Assembly: GCF_004054195.1 (NCBI RefSeq)
Contig: NZ_SBIW01000001.1
Span: 434,001 to 498,000 of the forward strand
Length of the DNA stretch: 64,000 bases
Source: Mucilaginibacter gilvus
Lineage (GTDB): Bacteria > Bacteroidota > Bacteroidia > Sphingobacteriales > Sphingobacteriaceae
Direction: 5' to 3'
Shown one piece after another: positions 35,363 to 45,728 of this stretch. The stretch's first letter is position 1. Every line of letters starts with the position of its first letter. A program made the position numbers and the translations under genes. Under the pieces are notes generated by a model that was not told the DNA's origin, made no database searches, and saw only the letters and a program-made list of their open reading frames with translations.

Positions 35363-37114
35363 ATGGAAACACAAACAATCACACAGGAAGTAAGTGAAAT
35401 CGAAGAAAAATCGGTTAAATCATTTAAAGAGGTTTCAGGGTCGGTAGCTTTATTAGAGGCTTTGATCGTGGAAGGTGTGGAAACCATTTTTGGTTACCCC
35501 GGCGGCGCTATCATGCCTATTTATGATGCCCTTTACGATTATAAAGAAAAATTAAATCATATCCTGGTTCGCCACGAGCAAGGCGGCATCCATGCCGGCC
35601 AGGGTTATGCCCGTACATCAGGCAAAGTGGGGGTGGTATTTGCTACCAGCGGCCCCGGTGCTACTAACCTGGTAACAGGTTTAGCCGATGCACAGATAGA
35701 CAGCACACCATTGGTTTGTATCACCGGCCAGGTTTTTGCGCACCTTTTGGGTACCGATGCCTTCCAGGAAACAGACGTGATCAACATCACCACCCCGGTT
35801 ACCAAGTGGAACTACCAGGTAACCGATGCTACCGAGATCCCCGAAGTAATTGCCAAGGCATTCTACATTGCCAAAAGCGGTCGCCCGGGCCCGGTTTTAA
35901 TTGATATCACCAAGAACGCGCAGATCCAAAAATTCAACTACGAGGGTTATGTTAAATGTAACCATATCCGTAGCTACAGGCCAAAGCCTATCGTTCGCCA
36001 CCAGTATATCCAGGAGGCTGCCGAGCTGATCAATAGCGCCAAAAAACCATTCATCATTTGGGGACAAGGCGTAATATTAGGCAGTGCCGAGCAGGAATTT
36101 AAAGCCTTTGTAGAAAAAAGTGGGATCCCCGCAGCGTGGACGGTCCTCGGTGCAGGCGCTATCCCAACAGATCACCCGCAAAACGTAGGGATGCTGGGGA
36201 TGCATGGTAACTACGGGCCAAACGTGTTAACTAATGATTGCGATGTATTGATCGCCATAGGTATGCGTTTCGACGACCGTGTAACCGGCCGCCTTGATAA
36301 ATACGCCAAACAGGCAAAGGTAGTGCATTTAGATATTGACCCCGCCGAGATCGACAAAAACGTAAAATCAACGGTACCCGTTTGGGGCGATTGTAAAGAA
36401 ACCCTGCCATTGCTTACCGCTTTGGTTGACGAAAAAAAACATACCGGCTGGTTGGCAACTTTTAACGAATACACCGCGAAAGAAATTGAGGCGGTAATTC
36501 ATAAAGAACTTAACCCCGAAAGTGGCGAAATGACCATGGGTGAGGTGATCAAACAACTAAACGAGATCACCAAAGGCGATGCCATTATTGTTACCGACGT
36601 AGGCCAGCACCAGATGGTGGCCTGCCGTTACGCCAAGCTAAACAAAACCCGCAGCAACGTTACCAGTGGTGGTTTAGGCACTATGGGCTTTGCTTTACCG
36701 GCTGCCATAGGCGCAAAATTTGGCGCGCAGGATCGTGATGTGGTTGCTATCATCGGCGATGGCGGTTTCCAGATGACCTTGCAGGAATTGGGTACCATTA
36801 TGCAAAGCAAAGTTGATGTAAAGATCATCATCCTCAACAACCGTTTCCTGGGTATGGTGCGCCAATGGCAGGAGCTGTTTAACGAGCGCCGCTACTCTTT
36901 CGTAGATATCCAAAGCCCCGATTTTGTAATGGTAGCCAAAGGTTACGGCATCGATGGTAAATCAATTTCGGAACGTGAGGAGCTTATCCCAACGTTAAAC
37001 GAAATGATGGCGCACAAAGGTGCTTACCTGTTAGAAGTAATGGTTACCAAAGAGAACAACGTGTTCCCGATGGTTCCGCAAGGATGCAGCGTTAGCGAGA
37101 TCAGATTAAAATAA
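35363..37114 (+). CDS. ilvB: Acetolactate synthase, large (catalytic) subunit
   Basis: ThDP- and FAD-dependent enzyme making acetolactate or acetohydroxybutyrate from pyruvate. 583 aa from ATG 35363; an in-frame ATG at 35351 lies in the repeat and is less likely. Landmarks: VEGVETIFGYPGGAIMPIYDAL with HEQGGIHAGQGYAR (catalytic Glu), FATSGPGATNLVTGLADAQIDSTPLV, and the ThDP site GDGGFQMTLQELGTIMQ...NNRFLGMVRQWQ near residue 455. It forms a complex with IlvN encoded 46 bases downstream. Confidence 0.98.
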   Translation: METQTITQEVSEIEEKSVKSFKEVSGSVALLEALIVEGVETIFGYPGGAIMPIYDALYDYKEKLNHILVRHEQGGIHAGQGYARTSGKVGVVFATSGPGATNLVTGLADAQIDSTPLVCITGQVFAHLLGTDAFQETDVINITTPVTKWNYQVTDATEIPEVIAKAFYIAKSGRPGPVLIDITKNAQIQKFNYEGYVKCNHIRSYRPKPIVRHQYIQEAAELINSAKKPFIIWGQGVILGSAEQEFKAFVEKSGIPAAWTVLGAGAIPTDHPQNVGMLGMHGNYGPNVLTNDCDVLIAIGMRFDDRVTGRLDKYAKQAKVVHLDIDPAEIDKNVKSTVPVWGDCKETLPLLTALVDEKKHTGWLATFNEYTAKEIEAVIHKELNPESGEMTMGEVIKQLNEITKGDAIIVTDVGQHQMVACRYAKLNKTRSNVTSGGLGTMGFALPAAIGAKFGAQDRDVVAIIGDGGFQMTLQELGTIMQSKVDVKIIILNNRFLGMVRQWQELFNERRYSFVDIQSPDFVMVAKGYGIDGKSISEREELIPTLNEMMAHKGAYLLEVMVTKENNVFPMVPQGCSVSEIRLK

Positions 37115-37118
37115 GAGA

Positions 37119-37147
37119 AGCCCCCCCTAATCCCCTGAAGGGGAACT
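37119..37147. repeat. C5TGAAG5 palindromic repeat between ilvB and ilvN
   Basis: One copy, AGCCCCCCCTAATCCCCTGA continuing AGGGGAAC, starting five bases after the ilvB stop and ending 14 bases before ilvN. Confidence 0.85.
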
Positions 37148-37160
37148 TTAAAACAATAAC

Positions 37161-37766
37161 ATGGAAACATTAGATAACGGCAAGCAGGAATTTAACATAA
37201 CGGTTTACACGGAAAACCAAATAGGTTTACTAAACCGTATTGCCATCATATTTACTCGCCGTAAAATCAATATCGACAGCCTGAACACCTCTCCGTCGGA
37301 GATAGAGAGCATTCACCGTTTCAACATTGTGATCACAGAATCTGAAGACGTGGTGCGCAAGCTTACCCGCCAGATTGAGAAGCAGGTTGAGGTACTAAAA
37401 GTATACTACCACATTAACGAGGATGTGGTTTGGCAGGAAATGGCACTATATAAAATGAGCACCGATGTGATTGCCGAAAAGGTAAGTGTAGAGCGTTTGC
37501 TTCGCGAGAATGGTGCTCGTGCGGTGGTGATCCGTAAGGATTATACCGTGTTCGAAACCACCGGCCACCGCGAGGAAACCGATGCGCTCATCAAAATCCT
37601 GCAACCTTACGGGTTGATAGAATTTGTACGCAGTGCCCGTGTTGCCATCATCAAAAAAAGTGACGGCTTCAACAGCAAACTCCGCGAATTTGAAAGGCTG
37701 GAACCAGGCGAAGACGTCATAGAAAACGAATATTTGAACAAGGGTCAGAAAGTGTTTACGATGTAA
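37161..37766 (+). CDS. ilvN: Acetolactate synthase, small (regulatory) subunit
   Basis: A 201-aa protein with an N-terminal ACT domain (FNITVYTENQIGLLNRIAIIFTRRKINIDSLNTSPSEIESIHRFNIVI) and a C-terminal ALS_ss_C-like domain (EMALYKMST...VVIRKDYTVFETTGHREETDALIKILQPYGLIEFVRSARVAI). It stimulates IlvB and mediates feedback inhibition, usually by valine. Length is slightly greater than the ~160-aa enterobacterial form, with an extra ~25-residue C-terminal tail. Confidence 0.97.
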   Translation: METLDNGKQEFNITVYTENQIGLLNRIAIIFTRRKINIDSLNTSPSEIESIHRFNIVITESEDVVRKLTRQIEKQVEVLKVYYHINEDVVWQEMALYKMSTDVIAEKVSVERLLRENGARAVVIRKDYTVFETTGHREETDALIKILQPYGLIEFVRSARVAIIKKSDGFNSKLREFERLEPGEDVIENEYLNKGQKVFTM

Positions 37767-37920
37767 AGCCCCCCAGCCCCCTGAAGGGGGAGCAGAATTT
37801 AAGAATCCGTGTAATCATCTTCAATCGGTGAAATCATATAAAATAGTAATCAGTTATAAATCACAATAAAAAATCAATCGGTGTAATCATTAAACAACAT
37901 CGGTGTAATCACAAACAATA
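37767..37920. repeat. C5TGAAG5 copy followed by ATCGGTGTAATCAT word repeats
   Basis: AGCCCCCCAGCCCCCTGAAG... (37767-37793) is followed by at least four variants of (A)TCGGTG(T/A)AATCAT between 37806 and 37916, separated by AT-rich filler. The same word recurs at 43605-43648. The block fills the 159-base ilvN-ilvC gap. Confidence 0.82.
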
Positions 37921-37925
37921 AAACA

Positions 37926-38984
37926 ATGGCAAAACTAAATTTCGGCGGTAGTGAAGAAAATGTAGTAACCCGCGAGGAGTTCCCTTTATCAAAGGCACAG
38001 GACGTATTAAAAGACGAAGTTGTAGCAGTAATTGGCTACGGTGTTCAAGGCCCGGGCCAGGCGCTCAATCAAAAAGACAATGGTATCAACGTAATTGTTG
38101 GTCAGCGTAAAAATTCAAAAACATGGGACAAAGCTATCGCTGATGGTTTTGTACCGGGCGAAACCCTTTTTGAAATTGAAGAGGCTTTGGAAAGAGGAAC
38201 CGTTATTTGCTATTTATTAAGCGACGCTGCACAGATAGCTGTATGGCCAACGGTTAAAAAACACTTAACCCCGGGTAAAGCTTTATACTTTTCTCATGGT
38301 TTCGGTATCACTTTTAACGAGCAAACCGGCATCATCCCTCCTGCTGATGTGGATGTATTTTTAGTTGCACCAAAAGGTTCTGGTACTTCATTGCGCCGTA
38401 TGTTCTTACAGGGCCGTGGTTTAAACTCAAGCTACGCTATCTTTCAGGATGCTACAGGTAGAGCTTTCGAGCGCGTTATTGCTTTAGGTATCGCTGTAGG
38501 TAGCGGTTACCTGTTCGAAACAGATTTCCGTAAAGAAGTATTCAGCGACTTAACAGGCGAGCGTGGTACACTAATGGGTTGTATCCAGGGTATTTTTGCT
38601 GCTCAATACGAAGTATTGCGTGCTAACGGCCACTCTCCATCAGAATCTTTCAACGAAACTGTAGAAGAGTTAACCCAATCACTTATGCCATTAGTTGCAG
38701 AAAACGGTATGGACTGGATGTACGCCAACTGCTCAACCACTGCACAACGCGGCGCGTTAGACTGGTGGAAGAAATTCCGTGATGCTACTAAACCGGTATT
38801 TGAAGACCTGTACAAAAGCGTTGCAACCGGCGTTGAATCACAAAAATCAATCGACAGCAACAGCAAAGACGATTACCGCGAAAAATTGGATGCTGAATTA
38901 GCAGAATTACGCGAAAGCGAATTATGGCAAGCCGGTAAAACTGTACGCAGTTTACGCCCGGAAAACCAAGCTGTAGAAGCATAG
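37926..38984 (+). CDS. ilvC: Ketol-acid reductoisomerase (class I)
   Basis: Isomerises and reduces acetolactate using NADPH and Mg2+. 352 aa. Rossmann motif VAVIGYGVQGPGQALNQKDNGINVIVGQRK (~residues 35-65), LLSDAAQ, FSHGFGITF, VAPKGSGTSLRRMF and the catalytic acidic residues in ETDFRKEVFSDLTGERGTLMG. Codon usage is more biased than its neighbours, as expected for an abundant enzyme. Class I (single knotted domain) by length. Confidence 0.98.
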   Translation: MAKLNFGGSEENVVTREEFPLSKAQDVLKDEVVAVIGYGVQGPGQALNQKDNGINVIVGQRKNSKTWDKAIADGFVPGETLFEIEEALERGTVICYLLSDAAQIAVWPTVKKHLTPGKALYFSHGFGITFNEQTGIIPPADVDVFLVAPKGSGTSLRRMFLQGRGLNSSYAIFQDATGRAFERVIALGIAVGSGYLFETDFRKEVFSDLTGERGTLMGCIQGIFAAQYEVLRANGHSPSESFNETVEELTQSLMPLVAENGMDWMYANCSTTAQRGALDWWKKFRDATKPVFEDLYKSVATGVESQKSIDSNSKDDYREKLDAELAELRESELWQAGKTVRSLRPENQAVEA

Positions 38985-39068
38985 TGAAGTTTAAAGTCGA
39001 AAGTATAAAGTGGAAGGTTAAAAATCCGCTTTATACTTTTGACTTTCAACTTTTGACTTTCAACTTTA
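38985..39068. repeat. Word-repeat palindrome (GAAAGTxAAAAGT family) between ilvC and leuC
   Basis: AAAGTCGAAAGTATAAAGTGG on the left is answered by CCGCTTTATACTTTTGACTTT, then two more copies of CAACTTTTGACTTT. It can fold into a stem of ~20 pairs within the mRNA. Confidence 0.78.
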
Positions 39069-39074
39069 AAAAAC

Positions 39075-40502
<1,428 letters not shown>

Positions 40503-40520
40503 CAGAATGTGACTAGCTAA

Positions 40521-40949
40521 ATGGAAAGGGATGAACTTACATACAAAATAATTGGCTGTGCTATGAAAGTGCACAACACACTTGGCAATGGTTTTCAGGA
40601 AGTTATTTACCAAAGATGCTTAGCGCATGAATTAACTAAAGCAGATGTGAAATTTGTAAGAGAAGAGGAACATCCGATATTTTATGAAGGGGTGAACGTT
40701 GGTACGAGGCGAGCGGATTTTATAATTGAAGGAAGGCTGTCGGTTGAACTGAAAGCAATCATCAATTTAGAAGATGTACACTTAGCACAGGCTAAAAACT
40801 ACACCGTAGCATACAATTATCCAACTGGATTATTAATAAACTTTGGCAGTCAAAGTTTACAATATAAATTGATTTTAACCAACGATATAATTTACAAAAC
40901 GGACAGAATTAGAAGGTATAGGTATTCTGTAAATTCTAAAATTCTGTAA
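40521..40949 (+). CDS. GxxExxY protein (PD-(D/E)XK nuclease-like family)
   Basis: A 142-aa protein with the naming motif in HNTLGNGFQEVIYQRCLAHEL (GFQEVIY = GxxExxY, ~residue 23). The nuclease-like core follows: a central Asp in RRADFIIEGRLSVELKAI, where D and E-x-K (VELKAI, ~residues 68-78) match the PD-(D/E)XK pattern. The C-terminus YNYPTGLLINFGSQSLQYKLI is also standard for the family. Function is not established. It is embedded between leuC and leuD inside a pair of inverted repeats and has no metabolic link to them. Confidence 0.92.
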   Translation: MERDELTYKIIGCAMKVHNTLGNGFQEVIYQRCLAHELTKADVKFVREEEHPIFYEGVNVGTRRADFIIEGRLSVELKAIINLEDVHLAQAKNYTVAYNYPTGLLINFGSQSLQYKLILTNDIIYKTDRIRRYRYSVNSKIL

Positions 40950-40964
40950 ATTCTGATTCAGACA

Positions 40965-41552
40965 ATGGCAACCAAAATATTCAAACATATACAAACCAGC
41001 GTAGTGCCGCTGCCTATCGAGAACATAGATACGGACCAAATCATACCTGCAAGGTTTTTAAAGGCCACCACCCGCGATGGTTTTGGCAATAACCTGTTCA
41101 GGGATTGGCGCTACGATAACGAAGGCAACCCTAAAACGGATTTCGTTTTGAACGAACCTATCTACAGCGGTAAAATACTGGTAGCTGGTAAAAACTTTGG
41201 TTGCGGAAGCAGCCGCGAACACGCCGCCTGGGCTATTGCCGATTATGGCTTTGATGCCGTAGTAAGCAGCTTTTTTGCCGACATATTTAAAGGCAACGCG
41301 CTTAACAATGGTTTACTACCGGTACAGGTGAGCGAAGATTTCCTGGCGAAATTATTTGCAGGCGTTTTTGCTGATCCTAACGCGGTGATAGAAATAGATC
41401 TGGTAGACCAGTTCATCAAAATTGTAGCAACCGGCGAAACAGAAAGCTTTGAGGTTAACCCCTACAAAAAAGCCTGCATGACCAATGGTTACGATGATAT
41501 CGACTACATCCTAAGCAAAAAAGAACTAATAGCGGAATTTGAAGGAAGGTAA
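40965..41552 (+). CDS. leuD: 3-isopropylmalate dehydratase, small subunit
   Basis: 195-aa swivel domain partner of LeuC. Landmarks: [19 protein letters not shown] near the start, [47 protein letters not shown] (~residues 75-120), and a standard C-terminus. The ATG lies directly after the inserted element's right repeat, so its upstream region is provided by the element; the operon evidently still needs to be read through it. Confidence 0.98.
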   Translation: MATKIFKHIQTSVVPLPIENIDTDQIIPARFLKATTRDGFGNNLFRDWRYDNEGNPKTDFVLNEPIYSGKILVAGKNFGCGSSREHAAWAIADYGFDAVVSSFFADIFKGNALNNGLLPVQVSEDFLAKLFAGVFADPNAVIEIDLVDQFIKIVATGETESFEVNPYKKACMTNGYDDIDYILSKKELIAEFEGR

Positions 41553-41607
41553 TAAGTTCTGAGTTTAAAGTCTTGAGTAAACAATGACTTAATGACGCAA
41601 TGCCCCA
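41553..41607. repeat. Short word-repeat tract after leuD
   Basis: Contains TTCTGAGTTTAAAGTCTTGAGT and a triple near-repeat of AATGAC(TTA/GCA/AAC). No gene. Related to the TTGAGTT words at 26587-26672. Confidence 0.5.
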
Positions 41608-42408
41608 ATGACAACACAACAGAAAGAGATAAAACGAGAAGGCAAAGGCACCGCCAAACTATTCGATGAGCGTAGTTTGGAAGTGGATTATGCAACCCTG
41701 CCGCCGTTGCTGCAACCGGGCTGGAAAGTGCTGGATGTGGGCTGCGGAACAGGCGCTATCTCTAAAGGTATAGTCGCAAAAGTTGGCTCAACAGGGCACG
41801 TTACCGGCATAGATAACACTGCATATTTTATCGAAAGCGGTAAAGAAACTTATGCAGCTATCGATAACCTGGAACTAATCCATACCGATCTGTTTACTTA
41901 CGAACCAGCAGAAAAGTTCGACCTGATCACATCGGCGAGAACCCTGCAATGGCTGGGCAACCCGCAGGAAGCGGTGGTAAAGTTCAGATCGATGCTGAAA
42001 CCGGGTGGAATATTATCCGTATTGGATTATAACCACGAGGCATTGGAATGGCAGCCGCAACCGCCTGCAAGTATGCTGAAGTTTTACGCTACTTTTTTAA
42101 GGTGGCGTGGCGATGCCGGCATGAACAACCACATTGCCGAAGACCTGCCAGGTTATTTTACAGAAGCCGGGTTTACATCGGTTGAAGTACTGGAAGCAAA
42201 CGAAGTGTACAAAAAAGGTGATGCAAATTTCGCGCAAAAGGTGGGCATCTGGTCGTCGGTAGCGCAGATGACTCAGATGGTGGATGAAGGCTATATCAGC
42301 AATGAAGACCGCCTGCAGGCCATTGAAGAATACGATAACTGGATTGAAACCGACGCGGAACTGATGGTCATGAAATTGAACGAGGTCCGCGGCGTAAATA
42401 AATTATAA
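41608..42408 (+). CDS. Class I SAM-dependent methyltransferase (Tam/UbiE-like), leu-operon type A
   Basis: A 266-aa methyltransferase with motif I WKVLDVGCGTGAISKGIVAKVG (~residue 35), the acidic GIDNTAYFIESGK and a TSARTLQWLGNPQEAVVKFRSMLKPGGILSVLDYN segment. The SARTLQWL portion parallels the ANASLQWL region of trans-aconitate methyltransferase, and the C-terminal half is a helical cap. It lies between leuD and leuB in the same orientation and presumably the same transcript. Substrate is unproven; a carboxylic acid related to isopropylmalate is a reasonable guess. Confidence 0.85.
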   Translation: MTTQQKEIKREGKGTAKLFDERSLEVDYATLPPLLQPGWKVLDVGCGTGAISKGIVAKVGSTGHVTGIDNTAYFIESGKETYAAIDNLELIHTDLFTYEPAEKFDLITSARTLQWLGNPQEAVVKFRSMLKPGGILSVLDYNHEALEWQPQPPASMLKFYATFLRWRGDAGMNNHIAEDLPGYFTEAGFTSVEVLEANEVYKKGDANFAQKVGIWSSVAQMTQMVDEGYISNEDRLQAIEEYDNWIETDAELMVMKLNEVRGVNKL

Positions 42409-42419
42409 AAACAAAAAAA

Positions 42420-42446
42420 GTTCCCCCTTCAGGGGTTAGGGGGCAA
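42420..42446. repeat. C5TGAAG5 palindromic repeat (inverted copy) before leuB
   Basis: GTTCCCCCTTCAGGGGTTAG continuing GGGGCAA, in the orientation opposite to those at 37119 and 37767, ending seven bases before the leuB ATG. Confidence 0.85.
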
Positions 42447-42452
42447 GAGCTT

Positions 42453-43523
42453 ATGCAAAAACACATATTAGTAATACCCGGTGATGGCATCGGTCCCGAG
42501 GTTACCACCTGGGGAAAGGCCGTTTTAGAGAAAATTGCTGCCAATTTTGGTCACAAGTTTACTTTCGACGAGGCGCTGATGGGCCACGCAGGTATCGAAG
42601 CTACCGGCAACCCGCTACCCGATGAAACCCTGGCGAAAGCAAAAGCAAGCGATGCTATCCTCTTCGGTGCTATTGGCCATATTAAATACGATAACGACCC
42701 ATCTGCCAAGGTTCGTCCGGAGCAGGGCTTGTTAAAGATCCGCAAGGAACTTGGCTTATATGCCAACCTGCGCCCTATCATGTTATTTGATGAGCTGCTG
42801 GATGCATCGAGCCTGAAACCCGAGATCCTGAAAGGAACAGATATCCTGTTCTTCCGCGAACTGACCGGCGACGTTTACTTCGGCGAAAAAAAACGCAGCG
42901 AAGACCGTAACACCGCGTCCGACCTGATGATCTACAGCCGTTACGAGGTGGAACGCATTGCCATAAAAGCTTACGAAGCTGCCATGGTGCGCGGTAAAAA
43001 ACTATGCTCGGTAGATAAGGCGAACGTATTGGAATCATCCCGCCTATGGCGCGAGGTAGTGCAGGACATGGCCAAAAAATACCCGGAAGTAGAAACCGAG
43101 CACATGTTTATTGATAACGCCGCCATGCAATTGGTTAAAAACCCTAAAAAGTTTGATGTGGTGCTAACCGCAAACCTGTTTGGCGATATCCTTACCGATG
43201 AGGCATCGCAAATTGCAGGTTCCATGGGGATGCTGGCTTCAGCTTCCATTGGCGATGGCACTGGCTTCTTTGAGCCTATCCACGGTTCGGCACATGATAT
43301 TACCGGGCAGGATAAGGCCAATCCGCTTGCCTCCATCCTATCTGTAGCGCTGATGCTGGAGATCAGCTTCGGCCTGAAAGACGAAGCAAAAGCCATTACC
43401 GACGCGATAGACAAAACATTAAAAGCAGGCTACCGCACCGGTGATATCGCCGATGTAAATACCGATAAAAGCAAAATATTAGGCACAATAGCCATGGGAC
43501 AAAAAGTATTGGAATACTTGTAG
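42453..43523 (+). CDS. leuB: 3-isopropylmalate dehydrogenase
   Basis: NAD-dependent oxidative decarboxylation of 3-isopropylmalate to 2-ketoisocaproate. 356 aa. Landmarks: HILVIPGDGIGPEVTTWGKAVL, FGAIGH, RPEQGLLKIRKELGLYANLRP (substrate arginines), FFRELTGDVYFGEKKR, VDKANVLESSRLWR (catalytic Lys) and NLFGDILTDEASQIAGSMGMLASASIGDG with the metal aspartates. Standard length and order. Confidence 0.98.
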   Translation: MQKHILVIPGDGIGPEVTTWGKAVLEKIAANFGHKFTFDEALMGHAGIEATGNPLPDETLAKAKASDAILFGAIGHIKYDNDPSAKVRPEQGLLKIRKELGLYANLRPIMLFDELLDASSLKPEILKGTDILFFRELTGDVYFGEKKRSEDRNTASDLMIYSRYEVERIAIKAYEAAMVRGKKLCSVDKANVLESSRLWREVVQDMAKKYPEVETEHMFIDNAAMQLVKNPKKFDVVLTANLFGDILTDEASQIAGSMGMLASASIGDGTGFFEPIHGSAHDITGQDKANPLASILSVALMLEISFGLKDEAKAITDAIDKTLKAGYRTGDIADVNTDKSKILGTIAMGQKVLEYL

Positions 43524-43526
43524 ATG

Positions 43527-43652
43527 TGCCCCCCAGCCCCCTGAAGGGGGAGTTTTGGAGACGCAAGGGTATTAGATACAAGAATAAAGCAGAGGAATCA
43601 GTAAAAATCATCTTATCGGTGAAATCATCTGTGAAATCTGTGTAATCATAAA
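43527..43652. repeat. C5TGAAG5 copy plus ATCGGTGAAATCAT word repeats
   Basis: GCCCCCCAGCCCCCTGAAGG... at 43529-43553, then at 43598-43650 three variants of (A)TC(G/T)GTG(A/T)AATC(A/T). The composition mirrors the ilvN-ilvC gap at 37767-37920. Confidence 0.82.
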
Positions 43653-43655
43653 AAA

Positions 43656-44411
43656 ATGAAATGGAACGCAGAATTATATGACGATAAGCACGCCTTTGTA
43701 TTTCAATACGGGGAGAATGTGTTGGAATTACTGAGCATTCAAGCCGATGAGCGTATCCTCGATCTGGGCTGTGGTACCGGCTATTTAACCAGCCAGATCC
43801 AACAAAAAGGCGCGAAAGTTACGGGCATTGATGCCTCACCGGATATGATTGCGAAGGCAAAGGCAACCTACCCGGAGGTTGATTTTTTTGTGAAGGACGG
43901 TACCGATTTTCATTTCGATGAGAAATTTGACGCCGTGTTCTCTAATGCCACGCTTCACTGGATAAAAAATGCCGACGCTGCCATTAAATGCGTTTACGAT
44001 GCCCTTAAACTTGGTGGCCGCTTTGTGGCCGAAATGGGGGGCAAAGGAAATGTGCAGCAACTGATAGCCGCAACCCGCCAGGTACTGCGCAAACACGGTT
44101 ACACCCGCCAGGCCGAAACCGAGGTTTGGTATTTCCCATCACTGGGCGATTATACCAGCCGACTGGAAGCACAAGGTTTCAGAGTTGCCTTCGCTTCGCA
44201 TTTCGACCGTAAAACACCGCTGCAGGACGGCGACGAAGGCGTGGCCAAATGGATAACCATGTTTGCCCCGCTGTACCTATTAGGTATCCCGCAAAGCGAA
44301 AAACAAGAACTATTAAAAGAAATAACCGCCCTATTGGAACCCGTTTATAACGAAAATGGGCAATGGTACGCCGATTACAAAAGATTAAGATTTATAGCTG
44401 TGAAGGAGTAG
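43656..44411 (+). CDS. Class I SAM-dependent methyltransferase (trans-aconitate methyltransferase-like), leu-operon type B
   Basis: A 251-aa enzyme beginning MKWNAELYDDKHAFVFQYGENVLELL. SAM motifs: RILDLGCGTGYLTSQIQQKGAKVTGIDASPDMIAKAKATYP (~residues 34-73), FDAVFSNATLHWIKNADAAI and LKLGGRFVAEMGG. The NATLHWI and EMGGKGN segments are typical of enzymes annotated as trans-aconitate methyltransferase-like. A C-terminal cap with LYLLGIP and FIAVKE follows. It is only moderately like the first methyltransferase (41608-42408), so the two are not recent duplicates. It sits between leuB and leuA. Confidence 0.86.
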   Translation: MKWNAELYDDKHAFVFQYGENVLELLSIQADERILDLGCGTGYLTSQIQQKGAKVTGIDASPDMIAKAKATYPEVDFFVKDGTDFHFDEKFDAVFSNATLHWIKNADAAIKCVYDALKLGGRFVAEMGGKGNVQQLIAATRQVLRKHGYTRQAETEVWYFPSLGDYTSRLEAQGFRVAFASHFDRKTPLQDGDEGVAKWITMFAPLYLLGIPQSEKQELLKEITALLEPVYNENGQWYADYKRLRFIAVKE

Positions 44412-44540
44412 TGGTAAATAGTAGCAAGTATATAGTATCAAGTAGCAAGATAAACACAATCTCAATACCCGATACCGAATATTAACTACTTGATAAAAAC
44501 CCGATCTTGATACTTGATACTAACTACTTGATACTAAAAA
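44412..44540. repeat. Word-repeat block (AGTATCAAGTAG family) before leuA
   Basis: Left arm with GTAGCAAGTATATAGTATC and AAGTAGCAAG; right arm with TACTTGATACTAACTACTTG and a further GATACTAA. The same words form the atpD-atpC gap (30959-31085). Confidence 0.8.
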
Positions 44541-44556
44541 TTAAAACAAAAGAACT

Positions 44557-45723
44557 ATGTTACACGATCCCAACCGCGTTTATGTTTTTGATACCACGCT
44601 TCGCGATGGCGAACAGGTACCGGGCTGCCAGCTGACAACCCCTGAAAAAATTGATATAGCCCGCGAGCTGGAAATACTGGGCGTGGATATTATTGAAGCA
44701 GGTTTCCCGGTGTCGAGTCCGGGCGACTTTATGAGCGTTGTAGAGATTTCCAAGGCTGTAAAAGAGCCTACCGTTTGCGCGCTTACACGTGCCAACAGAA
44801 TGGATATCGATGTAGCGGTAGAATCGCTTAAATACGCCAAACATCCGCGCATACATACCGGGATTGGCTCGTCGGATATGCACATCAAGCATAAATTCAA
44901 CAGCACTCGCGAGGAGATCCTGGAGCGTGCCGTTGAAGCCGTTAAGTACGCCAAAAAATCGGTTGAGGATATTGAGTTTTATGCCGAAGATGCCGGTCGT
45001 GCAGATGTAGTGTACCTGGCCCAAATGATTGAGGCCGTTATTGCTGCCGGTGCTACCGTAGTGAACATCCCTGATACCAACGGTTACTGCCTGCCCGACC
45101 AATACGGCGCCAAGATCAAATACCTAAAAGAGAACGTAAAGAATATTGATAAGGCCATCATATCGGTGCATTGCCATAACGACCTTGGTTTGGCAACCGC
45201 CAATTCCATTGCCGGTTTACAGAACGGTGCCCGCCAGATAGAAGGGACCATAAACGGTATTGGCGAACGCGCGGGTAATACCGCCATTGAGGAAGTGGTA
45301 ATGATCCTCAAAACTCATGCTACTCTTGGCCTGCATACCAATATCAACAGCCGTAATTTTTACGAAATGAGCCGCATGATCAGCAGCCAGATGCGGATGC
45401 CGGTACAACCAAATAAGGCTATCGTGGGTGGCAACGCTTTCGCGCATAGCTCGGGCATCCACCAGGACGGCTTTTTGAAGAACCGCGAGAACTACGAAAT
45501 CATTCGCCCCGAGGATGTGGGCTTCCCAAGCGCGAGCATTGTTTTAACCGCGCGCAGTGGCCGCCACGCCCTTAAATACCACCTGGAAAGGCTTGGCCAC
45601 AAACTGGATAAAGATGAACTGTACGACGCATATAAACGCTTTTTAACGCTTGCAGATGTGAAGCTGGACATCAACGATGATGACCTGCAGCAACTGATGG
45701 CCTTTAAGCTGGTAAAGAACTAA
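44557..45723 (+). CDS. leuA: 2-isopropylmalate synthase, short form without regulatory domain
   Basis: Condenses acetyl-CoA with 2-ketoisovalerate, the first committed leucine step. The catalytic TIM barrel is complete: [18 protein letters not shown] (residues ~8-25), [37 protein letters not shown] (metal His) and [15 protein letters not shown]; then [19 protein letters not shown] of subdomain I and a short subdomain II. At 388 aa it ends at [14 protein letters not shown], lacking the ~120-residue LeuA_dimer domain that binds leucine in ~510-aa enzymes. Homocitrate synthase-like activity is less likely given the leu context. Confidence 0.95.
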   Translation: MLHDPNRVYVFDTTLRDGEQVPGCQLTTPEKIDIARELEILGVDIIEAGFPVSSPGDFMSVVEISKAVKEPTVCALTRANRMDIDVAVESLKYAKHPRIHTGIGSSDMHIKHKFNSTREEILERAVEAVKYAKKSVEDIEFYAEDAGRADVVYLAQMIEAVIAAGATVVNIPDTNGYCLPDQYGAKIKYLKENVKNIDKAIISVHCHNDLGLATANSIAGLQNGARQIEGTINGIGERAGNTAIEEVVMILKTHATLGLHTNINSRNFYEMSRMISSQMRMPVQPNKAIVGGNAFAHSSGIHQDGFLKNRENYEIIRPEDVGFPSASIVLTARSGRHALKYHLERLGHKLDKDELYDAYKRFLTLADVKLDINDDDLQQLMAFKLVKN

Positions 45724-45728
45724 GAACA

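Noticed and set aside
37801..37920. Repeated ATCGGTGTAATCAT words resembling a CRISPR array
   Set aside because: Repeat units vary in sequence and spacing, spacers are not of equal length, and no cas genes are near.
44560..45102. 180-codon open frame on the minus strand inside leuA
   Set aside because: It lies wholly antisense to a strongly conserved enzyme, has no recognisable motif and reflects codon bias. The same applies to long antisense frames inside 2168-3133, crtB and ilvB.
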